Source: a bacterium
GTDB lineage: Bacteria; Zhuqueibacterota; QNDG01; JAFGCO01
DNA: 64,000 nt
Reading direction: 5' to 3'
NCBI GenBank assembly: GCA_016932575.1
Contig: JAFGCO010000007.1
Span: 119,364 to 183,363 of the forward strand
The translations under genes and the position numbers were made by a program. Each line of letters starts with the position of its first letter. Position 1 is the stretch's first letter. The notes beneath the pieces were generated by a model. That model had not been told where the DNA came from. It did no database searches and was given only the letters and a program-made list of their open reading frames with translations. Below, one piece after another: positions 27,819 to 35,662 of the stretch.

Positions 27819-28316
27819 TCATCTGTTCAAATTCAAAGAGAGCATCAATGTGGCTCTAATTTGAGCGGGAGATAAAGAGTCTGCCGGACCCAATTCCGGG
27901 CTCACATCAAATTCAAACAAATGGGCGTCTACAAATGCATCCAGGATATTTAACAAGTAGACGCCTGCAAACCACCAGACAAATGTTCCCCGATGATGGC
28001 GATAAAACTCCCGCTCATCAATTGTGGTACTGTGAATCATTCTCTGGTTCATCAACATGGCATTGCCTGCCAGTCCAGCTTCAATTCCAACAACCAGAAG
28101 GGCTTTAAACCATTTGCCATTGTATAGCTGACCCCAACCCGGAAAAATCGCTGACCGAATCATGGCACCGACTGGCGATTTGTTCGAAACGGGACGGGAT
28201 TCAGTGGAATCAGCCACTGTTTGGGCATTCAGATCAATGCTCGCTGCCATATAAAATAAAATAAAAAAAATGACAATTCGATACTGTTTTAAATGTTTTA
28301 TCAGGTTGTCAACCAT
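27819..28316 (-). CDS. DUF5683 membrane protein
   Basis: 165 residues. A signal peptide or first helix (RIVIFFILFYMAASIDLNAQ) is followed by the DUF5683 core 'AMIRSAIFPGWGQLYNGKWF' and 'ALLVVGIEAGLAGNAML', then a His/Arg-rich loop and a second helix 'WWFAGVYLLNILDAFVDAHL'. DUF5683 is common in FCB genomes and has no assigned role; the Gly-Trp-Gly-Gln-x-Tyr motif suggests a small envelope membrane protein. The repeat tracts E (upstream) and D (downstream) flank it. Confidence 0.78.
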   Translation of the reverse strand: MVDNLIKHLKQYRIVIFFILFYMAASIDLNAQTVADSTESRPVSNKSPVGAMIRSAIFPGWGQLYNGKWFKALLVVGIEAGLAGNAMLMNQRMIHSTTIDEREFYRHHRGTFVWWFAGVYLLNILDAFVDAHLFEFDVSPELGPADSLSPAQIRATLMLSLNLNR

Positions 28317-28602
28317 TCGGTTATATATTCATTTTTTGATTCATAAATTGTATTGTCTCTTGTCTCTGCTCCTCGCGATCAAATGACTCTTTCTATCGAC
28401 TGCAAACCACGGACAGTAAATAAACCAGTAGATGGGTAAATGAGTTGATGATTCTCCCCCCCCTTTCACCACCCAATATGCATATTGAATTTGTTTCTCA
28501 GGCGTCAGGGATGGAAGAAACTCATCTACCCATCTACTCTCAACTCAAAGACTCTACAATCCTATGACTCTAAGACCCAATGACTCTATGACTCTACGAC
28601 TC
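28317..28602 (-). repeat. Composite intergenic tract E with octamer array (downstream of ridA)
   Basis: From 28539 to 28602 the plus strand reads as eight octamers in exact phase, most ending GACTC (sense GAGTCNNN). Typical units are TATGACTC, TACGACTC, AATGACTC and AAAGACTC. The last units overlap the ridA stop codon. Left of this come AGTAGATGGG-type words in both orientations (28430-28537) and a word GACTGCAAACCACGGACAG (28396-28414) related to those in tracts A and B. No gene is visible in the tract. Confidence 0.82.
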
Positions 28603-28983
28603 TGCCTCTGCAATACATTCGATTTCTATAAGTACATCTTTCGGCAGCCTGGATACTTCCACAGCCGAACGTGCCGGGGGACACTCATCAAAATACTCAG
28701 CATAAATCTGATTCATGGCTGGAAAGTCATCCATATTCTTTAAAAAAACCGTAGCTTTGACCACTCCATAGAGTCCGCTACCCGCCGCTTTCAGTACTGA
28801 TCTCAAATTTTCAAGAACCTGACGCGTCTGTACCCGGATATCTTCCTCAACAATGTTTCCGGTCTCAGGATCGATGGGAATTTGCCCGGCTGTAAATATC
28901 AATCCTTCTTTCAGTTTGACTGCCTGGCTGTAAGGACCAATGGCTTTTGGTGCGGCTTCTGCTGATATAATCTCTCTTGTCAA
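28594..28983 (-). CDS. ridA: RidA-family enamine/imine deaminase
   Basis: 129 residues with the family features '[14 protein letters not shown]', '[16 protein letters not shown]', the catalytic Arg in '[13 protein letters not shown]' and the end 'VLIEIECIA'. The protein hydrolyses reactive 2-aminoacrylate-type enamines. The C-terminal Glu-Ser and TAG stop are encoded inside the octamer repeat (sense GAGTCGTAG), so the tail AES after the usual family end seems to have been supplied by the repeat. Confidence 0.93.
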   Translation of the reverse strand: MTREIISAEAAPKAIGPYSQAVKLKEGLIFTAGQIPIDPETGNIVEEDIRVQTRQVLENLRSVLKAAGSGLYGVVKATVFLKNMDDFPAMNQIYAEYFDECPPARSAVEVSRLPKDVLIEIECIAEAES

Positions 28984-29102
28984 AACCCTGCCTCCAAAGA
29001 AAGATGATTCGATTTACATGCCCATCCACTTCTTACGTATTTATCAGTTGAAATAACAGGGCACAATGATAAAAAAATAGGGTATTTTTCAGAAATATCA
29101 AC

Positions 29103-29144
29103 AAAAAACTCCTGCCCCGGATAATTATATACAACCGACAGGAG
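29103..29144 (-). terminator. Rho-independent terminator after folK-dNK-DUF4834 unit
   Basis: On the minus strand, CTCCTGTCGG and CCGGGGCAGGAG pair around a 14-nt AT-rich loop (one or two mismatches) and are followed at once by TTTTTT. It lies 65 nt past the stop of the small membrane protein gene and upstream of ridA, the expected end of that transcript. Confidence 0.72.
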
Positions 29145-29208
29145 ATCATTAGACAATCAATCCCTCAGCATTAGAATATATTTAGGCACATCTTTAATAC
29201 GGATTCTT

Positions 29209-29391
29209 TTATTCCTCAACATCTTTAAACTTGGCGTCTTCCACATCTTCTTCTTTCAAATCAAGCGGAGGACTTTTCTGTTTCCCTTCAACAATTGTAT
29301 CTGATTGATCCTTTTTGAATAGTCCTTGAAGAAAATGATAAGCAAAATAGCCCAGCAGAATGTAAAAAATGAATGAAATTAATCCTGACAT
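29209..29391 (-). CDS. Small DUF4834-like single-pass membrane protein
   Basis: 60 residues. One N-terminal transmembrane helix (LISFIFYILLGYFAYHFLQG) is followed by a short charged cytoplasmic tail ending 'EEDVEDAKFKDVEE', the acidic ending seen in small FCB-group membrane proteins. It starts 4 nt after the deoxynucleoside kinase stop, which supports it as a real gene in the same operon. Function unknown. Confidence 0.68.
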   Translation of the reverse strand: MSGLISFIFYILLGYFAYHFLQGLFKKDQSDTIVEGKQKSPPLDLKEEDVEDAKFKDVEE

Positions 29392-29395
29392 TTGC

Positions 29396-30037
29396 TTAAC
29401 TTAATGTTCGTGGCACATAATATTTTGTGCCAGTGGGTGGATGAAGAATTTGATGATGCAAATCTTCCAGATCCGACTCATTATTCACAAAATCAATTTC
29501 TGAAGTATTTATCACCAATAAAGGTGTCGCATCATAACGGAAAAAAAACTGATTATATGCTTCATTCAACTGCCGGATATACTCCGTACTGATATTACGC
29601 TCATATTTGCGGTTCCGTTTCTTAATATTCGTTGTCAGCCTCTCTGTGCTGGATTGAAGATAAATCACCAAATCGGGCTTGGGAAGTTCCTGTTCCAAAA
29701 GCTTAACCACCCGTTCATATAATATCAGATCCCGACGTTCCAGATTCATATACGCAAAAATTTTATCTTTCGCAAACATATAATCCGCAATCAGATAAGG
29801 ATGAAACAAATCCTGTTGTGGCAGATGCAGCAACTGCCTGTACCGGCTGATTAAAAAAAACAACTGAACCTGGAAGGAATATCTCTGTGGATTGCTGTAA
29901 AAATCATCCAGATAGGGGTTCTCTTCCGGTTGCTCCATCAACAGGCTGGCATTCATCTTCTCTCCCAGCAGTCTGGCAAGACTTGTTTTACCCACACCAA
30001 TGACGCCTTCAATAGCAATGTAATAAATTTTACTCAT
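29396..30037 (-). CDS. Deoxynucleoside kinase
   Basis: 213 residues from the ATG at 30037. The P-loop is 'AIEGVIGVGKTSLARLLGEK', the substrate-binding region 'EQPEENPYLDDFYSNPQRYSF', and the lid Arg cluster 'RNRKYERNIS'. This fits the dNK/dGK family that phosphorylates deoxynucleosides for salvage. An in-frame GTG at 30088 would lengthen it by 17 residues into folK, but the P-loop position argues for 30037. It starts 7 nt after the folK stop. Confidence 0.9.
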   Translation of the reverse strand: MSKIYYIAIEGVIGVGKTSLARLLGEKMNASLLMEQPEENPYLDDFYSNPQRYSFQVQLFFLISRYRQLLHLPQQDLFHPYLIADYMFAKDKIFAYMNLERRDLILYERVVKLLEQELPKPDLVIYLQSSTERLTTNIKKRNRKYERNISTEYIRQLNEAYNQFFFRYDATPLLVINTSEIDFVNNESDLEDLHHQILHPPTGTKYYVPRTLS

Positions 30038-30044
30038 CAGCAAT

Positions 30045-30557
30045 TCAGCATTTATTACTATAAATGGTGATTTCCTCCTTATCCTCACATTGATTGAACA
30101 ATTCCTGAACAGTCATTCCAAAACCCGGCACCCAAACATCCGGCGCAATTTCTTTCAGAGGCATCAACATAAAACGTCGGTAACTTAAATAAGGATGCGG
30201 GATAACAAGTTTTTCATCATGCATCCTTAAATCACCATATAATAATATATCAATATCCAGTGTTCGGGGACCCCATTTTTTCTGGCGCTGACGATTCGAT
30301 TGTTGTTCAATTTTCAGGATTATATCCAGAAGCATTCCCGGCGGATATTCCGTCTTAATCTCCAATACCTGATTCAGAAACCATGGCTGATCCTTCAAAC
30401 CCCAAGGTGAAGTTTCATATATTGAAGATGAACGTATCGATAAAATACCGGCTTGTTCTTTCAGACTTTTAAAAGCCAAATTCAAATAATACTCACGATC
30501 CCCCGTATTTGATCCCAATCCCAAAAATGAACGAATCATCGCATCGGTTAATCCCAT
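30045..30557 (-). CDS. folK: 2-amino-4-hydroxy-6-hydroxymethyldihydropteridine pyrophosphokinase
   Basis: 170 residues from the ATG at 30557 (AGG 6 nt before it); a frame open to 30644 adds a hydrophobic stretch without a ribosome site. HPPK landmarks are 'FLGLGSNTGDREYYL', 'SSIYETSPWGLKDQPWFLNQ' and 'WGPRTLDIDILLYGD', then 'IPHPYLSYRRFMLMPL'. It catalyses pyrophosphoryl transfer in folate synthesis, and the folate feeds purN and purH. It heads a three-gene unit with the deoxynucleoside kinase and the small membrane protein. Confidence 0.95.
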   Translation of the reverse strand: MGLTDAMIRSFLGLGSNTGDREYYLNLAFKSLKEQAGILSIRSSSIYETSPWGLKDQPWFLNQVLEIKTEYPPGMLLDIILKIEQQSNRQRQKKWGPRTLDIDILLYGDLRMHDEKLVIPHPYLSYRRFMLMPLKEIAPDVWVPGFGMTVQELFNQCEDKEEITIYSNKC

Positions 30558-30659
30558 GAAACGCCTGAATTTTGAACAAATCAATATATCAATTCTGAGT
30601 ATTATTGTCAACTCAAAAAGCAAGTTCAGCCCGATCCCGTTCAATCAAAAAGAAACAGC

Positions 30660-30687
30660 TTGACATTCTTTTATTATTTATTATATT
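30660..30687 (+). promoter_or_regulatory. Sigma-70-type promoter for tRNA-Asn
   Basis: TTGACA (30660-30665) and TATATT (30682-30687) are spaced by 16 nt, in an AT-rich stretch 32 nt before the mature tRNA 5' end. The hexamers are one base from consensus overall, which is strong for this AT-rich intergenic region. Confidence 0.7.
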
Positions 30688-30719
30688 AGCATTTTGAACT
30701 TTTGTATTAGAGATGATCA

Positions 30720-30791
30720 TCCGGAGTAGCTCAATGGTAGAGCGGGTGGCTGTTAACCACTAGGTTGGGGGTTCAAGTCCCTCCTCCGGAG
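30720..30791 (+). tRNA. tRNA-Asn (anticodon GTT)
   Basis: A 72-nt cloverleaf folds cleanly. The acceptor TCCGGAG/CTCCGGA is 7 bp, the D arm is GCTC/GAGC, and the anticodon stem GGTGG/CCACT has loop CTGTTAA with GTT in the anticodon position. The T arm is GGGGG/CCCTC with loop TTCAAGT. The discriminator is G and the 3' CCA is not encoded. It is alone, not part of a tRNA cluster. Confidence 0.97.
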
Positions 30792-30798
30792 CATAAAA

Positions 30799-30822
30799 AA
30801 CGGCTCATAAACATGAGCCGTT
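30799..30822 (+). terminator. Hairpin just after tRNA-Asn
   Basis: A 10-bp perfect stem (AACGGCTCAT / ATGAGCCGTT) with a 4-nt loop lies 7 nt past the tRNA. The following sequence is T-rich but not a clean T-run, so it may act in 3' processing or weak termination. Confidence 0.6.
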
Positions 30823-30893
30823 CATATTCTGAATTGAAATATCCTTGTTTTATCAAATTCAACAATCTGATCCATTAAAAGCATACGCCAAAA

Positions 30894-30924
30894 AAAAGGC
30901 TGTTGTGGAAGTCAACAGCCTTTT
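30894..30924 (+). terminator. Rho-independent-type terminator, bidirectional
   Basis: A 12-bp perfect stem (AAAAGGCTGTTG / CAACAGCCTTTT) with a 7-nt loop, flanked by A-runs on the left and Ts on the right, lies 100 nt past the tRNA. It can terminate in both directions. A plus-strand frame running through it (30845-31141) is therefore rejected as a gene. Confidence 0.75.
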
Positions 30925-31605
30925 AAAGAAGGGAATGAAAAATGTTACCATTGTGCAATGGTATAAAAACCCCTTAAACGCCCAATGTGGCACATGTTTT
31001 TTTGTTTGCATGCTGCATTACTGCAACAGACGTACCAAACTTACAAGCCATATTTATAAGTCTTTATATTTCAATGGGATATATTATCAAGAAACAGATC
31101 GAATCATCCACCAAATCCTCTTCCTATTCATTGATTCTTAACCATGTGACTGGATTTTGACCACATGCAATCGCCATTTACAATCTGAAATAAAATCTTC
31201 AAGATGAAATTTTACGATTCGCTTAAAAAATAATATCGAGTCTTTGACAACCTCAAATATTAATTTCTTGCAATATTCACCATACGGGTATTTCATTTGC
31301 ACGTGGGGCATTAAGATTTTTCAAAGAAACAAGACTCCTAAACCCGATCATCCTCTATCCAATATATTTTAAAGTATTTGTTGTTATTCCATTTTTTGCT
31401 GTATCTGACTGATTGAATGTTTCTATGAATAAGAACATATTGCAGGCTGTGTATGAAGCCTCAAATACATAATAACTGCACTACATACTTCAAGAAGTAT
31501 TTACAAATTTCTTTTCATTTTTTTTAATCTTGTATATAAGAATATAATACGACAACCTTCGAAACCTTCTAAACAATATATTAACAAAAAATTATGAGGT
31601 AAATA
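30925..31605. other. 680-nt AT-rich intergenic stretch, no gene recognised
   Basis: Between the tRNA terminators and the FG-GAP/PKD gene there is AT-rich DNA with no frame showing family resemblance. A TATAAT hexamer lies at 31543-31548, 57 nt before the next start codon, but without a matching -35 box at 16-18 nt. The ribosome site GAGG lies 7 nt before the ATG at 31606. Confidence 0.5.
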
Positions 31606-34062
31606 ATGAAAAGAGAGCGTTTTAATCAAGTCGTAATAATACTCAATCTCCATTTTCTTGTTGGATTAAATTCACAGACGATTATCGACCTTTCCGGTTC
31701 AGAAGAGAATATTCGTTTTATCGGGGCCAATTCTAATGATGAATTTGGCTATTATGTAGCATCGGGTGACGTGAATGGGGATGGGTTTTCTGATGCTATT
31801 ATTGGAGCCTCAGCCACCAATCCCGAAGAAAGAAATTTAGCAGGAATGGTATATGTTATTTTTGGCAGTGCTGAACCAGACAACCTATTTGACGCGTCAT
31901 CAGACGATGCTGATATGATAATTTATGGTGCAAAAAATAATGATCACCTGGGAAAGGTGGCATCAGGAGATATCAATAATGATGGTTATGATGATATCAT
32001 TGCAGGCGCATATGTTGCTGATCCCGAGGGTAGGAACTCAGCTGGAGAAGTCTATATTATCTACGGCAGGGATGATGGTTATAACGAATACCCCTCAATA
32101 ATCAATTTAGCAGAAAACGAAGAAGACGTTCGAATTTTGGGGGCAAATGTCAAAGATTGCCTTGGTATGAGTCTGGCCACAGGAGATATCAATGGTGATG
32201 GGACGGACGATGTGATTATGGGTGCATATTCTGCTAGTCAGGGAGGATATATTAATGTAGGACAAGTTCATGTAATCTATGGTGAAACCAATTTAAATCC
32301 GATCATCAATTTGCATGAAATTCCTTCGGATGTCACAGTCTTGGGAGATGACGAAAGAGATATTGCTGGCGCTCATATTACAAGTGGTGATATGAATAAT
32401 GATCAGTATGACGAAATTATTATTGGTGCTCAGTACGCTGATCCTAAAAATCGGGACCGCGCCGGAGAGGTGTATGTCATCTTTGGCTGTTCAGCATTAG
32501 CGGATACCATAGATCTTTCATCTCAGGAAGAAGACATTCGGATTTTGGGTGAGGCTCCGGGATATTGCACAGGGCTTGCACTTGCATGTAAGGATATCAA
32601 TAAAGACAATTTTGATGATTTATTTGCCGGAGCACCTATGAATTATGCCTCAGGTCCAGGCTATACCTACATCATTTATGGAAGCTCTGATCTCGAGGAA
32701 ATCACCGAAATTGATTTGGCTGGCGACTTTAATGGTATAACAATCAAAGGGAAAAAGGCGGGTGACAACTGTGGTTATACACTCACATCCGGAGATATGA
32801 ATAAGGACAATATCAACGACATCTGTGTTGGTGCTTATCTGGCTGATCCTGACGGCCGTAGTAATGCTGGAGAAACTTATGTAATATTTGGCAGCAAACA
32901 GAATCCTTCCATCATTGATTTGTCACTTATAAATCCTGACATAGAGATCCATGGAGATGATTCCGGCGACTGGTTAAGCCATGCTGCACTATCCACAGGC
33001 GATTTTAATAATGATAAAGTCGATGACATCTTTGTCGGTGCGGTCTTCGCAGAGCCGCAGGGAAAAACCAATACTGGCGAAGCATATATCATTTATGGCG
33101 TGAAAAATAATAAGCCGCCCATTGCCAATGCAGGTCCTGATTCTGTTTGCGATGCCACCTCCTGCGAAGGCGCTCTGGTAACACTCAGCGGATGCAAATC
33201 CTCTGATCCGGACGAAGATACTCTCACTTATTCCTGGTATGAAGAAGATAAAATCATTGCCGGTCCAACGGAAGTGTGTGAATCAGAAGTGCCTCTTCCT
33301 CTTGGAGAACATTTCATCACTCTGGTTGTGGATGACGGAAATGGAGAAACCAATTCTGACGTGGTTGTTATTACTGTCCAGGATACAACCAAACCCAACC
33401 TCTCTATTTCCCTTTCCACCAACCAGCTCTGGCCGCCTGATCACAAGATGGTGGACATCACAGTTGATGTTGAGGTCAGTGACCTCTGCACTGATTGGGT
33501 CGATTTTGTATTGGATACAATCATCAGCAATGAACCGGATGATGCAAAAGGCATGGGTGACGGCAATACGGTCGATGATATTCAGGATGCGGATTATGGT
33601 ACCTCGGATACAGAGTTTTCTCTGCGGGTCGAACGGGATGGCAAGGGTGAAGGCCGTTTTTATGAAGTTGTGTATATTGCAAAAGACGGATCGGATAATA
33701 TCACGACCGTTTCTGACACAGTTTGGATCATGCAATCTCAGAAGAAACTCAAAAAGAATCAAACCCAAATTGCAGCCATACCCGATAAATTCACCCTTCA
33801 TCAAAACCATCCAAACCCATTCAACCCGGCCACAGAGATTCAGTTCTCTTTGCCGGAGTCAAGGCAGGTGACACTGACCATTTATAACAATTTTGGTCAG
33901 GAAGTGCATCAACTGACCAATCAGCATTTTCAGGCAGGCCATCATACAATCACATGGGAAGGAACGGACACACACGGCACCCCTGTTTCATCCGGTATCT
34001 ACATCTACCAAATCCGCGCGGGTGAATTCATAGATGTGAAAAAGATGATGCTGATGAGGTAA
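31606..34062 (+). CDS. Integrin-alpha-like FG-GAP propeller protein with PKD domain and T9SS tail
   Basis: 818 residues. A short N-terminal hydrophobic region (VVIILNLHFLVGLNSQ) acts as signal. Seven FG-GAP blades follow (about residues 28-500), each with D-x-N-x-D and a 'GAxxADPxxR..AGEVYxIFG' strand pair, so one complete seven-bladed propeller is expected. A PKD/Ig-like domain ('PPIANAGPDSVCDATSCEGA' to 'VVVITVQDTTKP') and a further beta domain come next. The type IX sorting domain closes the protein ('HQNHPNPFNPATEIQFSLPE' to 'VSSGIYIYQIRAG'). It is likely a surface-attached adhesin or binding protein; the ligand is unknown. It stands alone, convergent with the MFS gene. Confidence 0.9.
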   Translation: MKRERFNQVVIILNLHFLVGLNSQTIIDLSGSEENIRFIGANSNDEFGYYVASGDVNGDGFSDAIIGASATNPEERNLAGMVYVIFGSAEPDNLFDASSDDADMIIYGAKNNDHLGKVASGDINNDGYDDIIAGAYVADPEGRNSAGEVYIIYGRDDGYNEYPSIINLAENEEDVRILGANVKDCLGMSLATGDINGDGTDDVIMGAYSASQGGYINVGQVHVIYGETNLNPIINLHEIPSDVTVLGDDERDIAGAHITSGDMNNDQYDEIIIGAQYADPKNRDRAGEVYVIFGCSALADTIDLSSQEEDIRILGEAPGYCTGLALACKDINKDNFDDLFAGAPMNYASGPGYTYIIYGSSDLEEITEIDLAGDFNGITIKGKKAGDNCGYTLTSGDMNKDNINDICVGAYLADPDGRSNAGETYVIFGSKQNPSIIDLSLINPDIEIHGDDSGDWLSHAALSTGDFNNDKVDDIFVGAVFAEPQGKTNTGEAYIIYGVKNNKPPIANAGPDSVCDATSCEGALVTLSGCKSSDPDEDTLTYSWYEEDKIIAGPTEVCESEVPLPLGEHFITLVVDDGNGETNSDVVVITVQDTTKPNLSISLSTNQLWPPDHKMVDITVDVEVSDLCTDWVDFVLDTIISNEPDDAKGMGDGNTVDDIQDADYGTSDTEFSLRVERDGKGEGRFYEVVYIAKDGSDNITTVSDTVWIMQSQKKLKKNQTQIAAIPDKFTLHQNHPNPFNPATEIQFSLPESRQVTLTIYNNFGQEVHQLTNQHFQAGHHTITWEGTDTHGTPVSSGIYIYQIRAGEFIDVKKMMLMR

Positions 34063-34075
34063 TTTTATTTAATAT

Positions 34076-34108
34076 AATTCCCCGGCACATCTGAGGTGCA
34101 CGGGAATT
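34076..34108 (+). terminator. Hairpin after the FG-GAP/PKD gene
   Basis: AATTCCCCGGCAC and GTGCACGGGAATT pair over 13 positions with two mismatches around a 7-nt loop, 13 nt past the stop codon. There is no T-run after it. Confidence 0.55.
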
Positions 34109-34162
34109 GGTGAGCCAAGGTTGTGTGAATCCAGGTGACCACAAACCGAGTCAATTATTTAA

Positions 34163-34201
34163 ATGAAACCTACGAGGTCTCAAAGACCTTGTAGGTTTCA
34201 T
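34163..34201. terminator. 18-bp hairpin between convergent genes
   Basis: The arms at 34163-34180 and 34184-34201 pair over 18 positions with a single G-T pair and a 3-nt loop. It starts ATGAAACCTAC and ends with the complement GTAGGTTTCAT. It sits midway between the convergent FG-GAP/PKD and MFS genes, so it could end transcription from both sides, though T-runs are short. Its palindromic AAACCT ... AGGTTT ends recall the inverted repeats at 61.4 kb. Confidence 0.6.
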
Positions 34202-34271
34202 CATTCACTACTGTCCTCATCTAACAAACCAATATAATTTCAATATCCGCAACATCTGCGGTTTCGAAAAA

Positions 34272-35420
34272 TCACGTCCCCGGTTCCCGCACTAAACCGA
34301 TTAATACAATGCTTGCCAAAAAAGCCAGAACCCCCGATGTGCCGAAAAGCGCCCCGTATCCCCAGTGACTGCTTAAGAATCCACCCAGGAAACTGCCCAG
34401 CATGGCCCCAACATTCAATACAAACATGCCATAAAAAGCCTGGGCCGAAAACCGAATCACTGCCGGGCTTTCCATTTCCATAAACATGGCCGCCCCTAAA
34501 TAACCAAATGTCAGTGTAAACGCATGCAGCGTTTGAAACGGAATTAAATGCCACCATGCATTAATAAAAAGCAGAGGCGTCCACCTAAAAACAGTAAAAA
34601 TCATGGCAATCGCCAATATTTTTTTGATTCCATACTTTTGAGCCGTTTTCAGAAAAGCCAGCATTGTGGCCAATTCCGCGATGGTTGCAATGGCCCAGAT
34701 CCATCCGATTTGCACATTATTGGCACCCAAAAATCTTGCGTATACACTGAGAAATTGATAGGCCATATGATTTCCGGTTTCAAACAACAGTACAGCCAGA
34801 ATAAAAAACTGTACGTTCTTCTTCATCATCAGCTGCTTTACAGTTCGCCATGACTGTTTTACTCCCGCGGAGGATTCACGGGGAACCCGGCTGGAGGCTA
34901 TCGCTGAGATAAATACACCGACTGGAAAAATTATAAAAATAAGTTTAAGGCCCCAGAGATCGTATATCTTTCCAACCATGGTCAGGGCAAAAATCCAGCC
35001 GAATGAGGCAAAAATACGCAAAAATGCAAGACGCATTCTCTGATGGTGACCCAGATAATCAAACGAGAGCGCATCTGCCAAAGAAAAAAGCGGGGCATAA
35101 AAAAATGACCATAAACCAAATAAAAAAGCCAGAGAAAGCAAGGACCTCCCCAATAAAAAAAATGGGGTCACACAAGCCGAGCAAACACACAAAACAGTTG
35201 CCCAAAGCCCGCGATGGCCGTGACTGTCGATGATTGCGCCCCAGAAAATTTGAGAGATCAGGGCTGTCATCGGGCGCACCAGAAGCAATAATCCCAATTG
35301 CATATTAGAAATACCCAAACTCTCTTTAAAAAAGGGTGCAATATATGGATTAAATGCGGCCAGAGAAAACGAAAGAAAAAAATAATTCACCCGAATAGAA
35401 TTTTTGATCTTATCCTTCAT
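34272..35420 (-). CDS. MFS transporter (MFS_1-like)
   Basis: 382 residues from the ATG at 35420 (AGGA 8 nt upstream); a frame open to 35510 has no such site. Twelve predicted membrane helices. The start 'NYFFLSFSLAAFNPYIAPFFKESLGISNMQLG' (in part) and the loop 'PMTALISQIFWGAIIDSHGHRG' resemble the LacY/nucleoside-permease-like PF12832 group. The substrate cannot be inferred. It is transcribed away from the histidine kinase operon. Confidence 0.85.
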   Translation of the reverse strand: MKDKIKNSIRVNYFFLSFSLAAFNPYIAPFFKESLGISNMQLGLLLLVRPMTALISQIFWGAIIDSHGHRGLWATVLCVCSACVTPFFLLGRSLLSLAFLFGLWSFFYAPLFSLADALSFDYLGHHQRMRLAFLRIFASFGWIFALTMVGKIYDLWGLKLIFIIFPVGVFISAIASSRVPRESSAGVKQSWRTVKQLMMKKNVQFFILAVLLFETGNHMAYQFLSVYARFLGANNVQIGWIWAIATIAELATMLAFLKTAQKYGIKKILAIAMIFTVFRWTPLLFINAWWHLIPFQTLHAFTLTFGYLGAAMFMEMESPAVIRFSAQAFYGMFVLNVGAMLGSFLGGFLSSHWGYGALFGTSGVLAFLASIVLIGLVREPGT

Positions 35421-35547
35421 TGTAATTCCTGTATGAAATAGTATCGGTTCACATAACAGACCCTTAACAACCAATATATTTGAAAAAACCGAATATTCTA
35501 TCTCTTCCACGGATAACTTTACGGATACCCTCAGGCTTTTTCAACCT

Positions 35548-35577
35548 GTTCTATTTAATCATTTCACAAAATAGAAC
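35548..35577. promoter_or_regulatory. 9-bp inverted repeat in the divergent MFS / histidine-kinase region
   Basis: GTTCTATTT (35548-35556) and AAATAGAAC (35569-35577) form a perfect inverted repeat with a 12-nt spacer. Its position 35 nt upstream of the -35 box of the kinase promoter and upstream of the divergent MFS gene suggests an operator for a dimeric regulator. A hairpin role is the alternative. Confidence 0.5.
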
Positions 35578-35611
35578 AATTTAAAAACGATTACAACCAA
35601 AATCATCAGGC

Positions 35612-35640
35612 TTGACATTCAAAATGAAATCTTCTATATT
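35612..35640 (+). promoter_or_regulatory. Sigma-70-type promoter of the histidine kinase operon
   Basis: A perfect TTGACA (35612-35617) and TATATT (35635-35640) are spaced by exactly 17 nt. The predicted start of transcription is about 16 nt before the first ATG, giving a very short leader. Confidence 0.75.
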
Positions 35641-35662
35641 GATTCGACTTATCTAGTGAGAC

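Noticed and set aside
30720..30791. tRNA-Asn as an attachment site for an integrated element
   Set aside because: No duplicated tRNA 3' end, integrase gene or compositional island was found on either side.
30845..31141. 98-residue plus-strand frame after tRNA-Asn
   Set aside because: It runs through a 12-bp terminator hairpin (30894-30924), has no ribosome site and no family resemblance.
31543..31548. TATAAT upstream of the FG-GAP/PKD gene as a promoter
   Set aside because: No -35 hexamer at 16-18 nt in very AT-rich DNA, where such hexamers are frequent by chance.
33239..33871. 210-residue plus-strand frame overlapping the PKD region
   Set aside because: It is a shifted reading of the FG-GAP/PKD gene, rich in Ser/Arg/Ile with no family resemblance.
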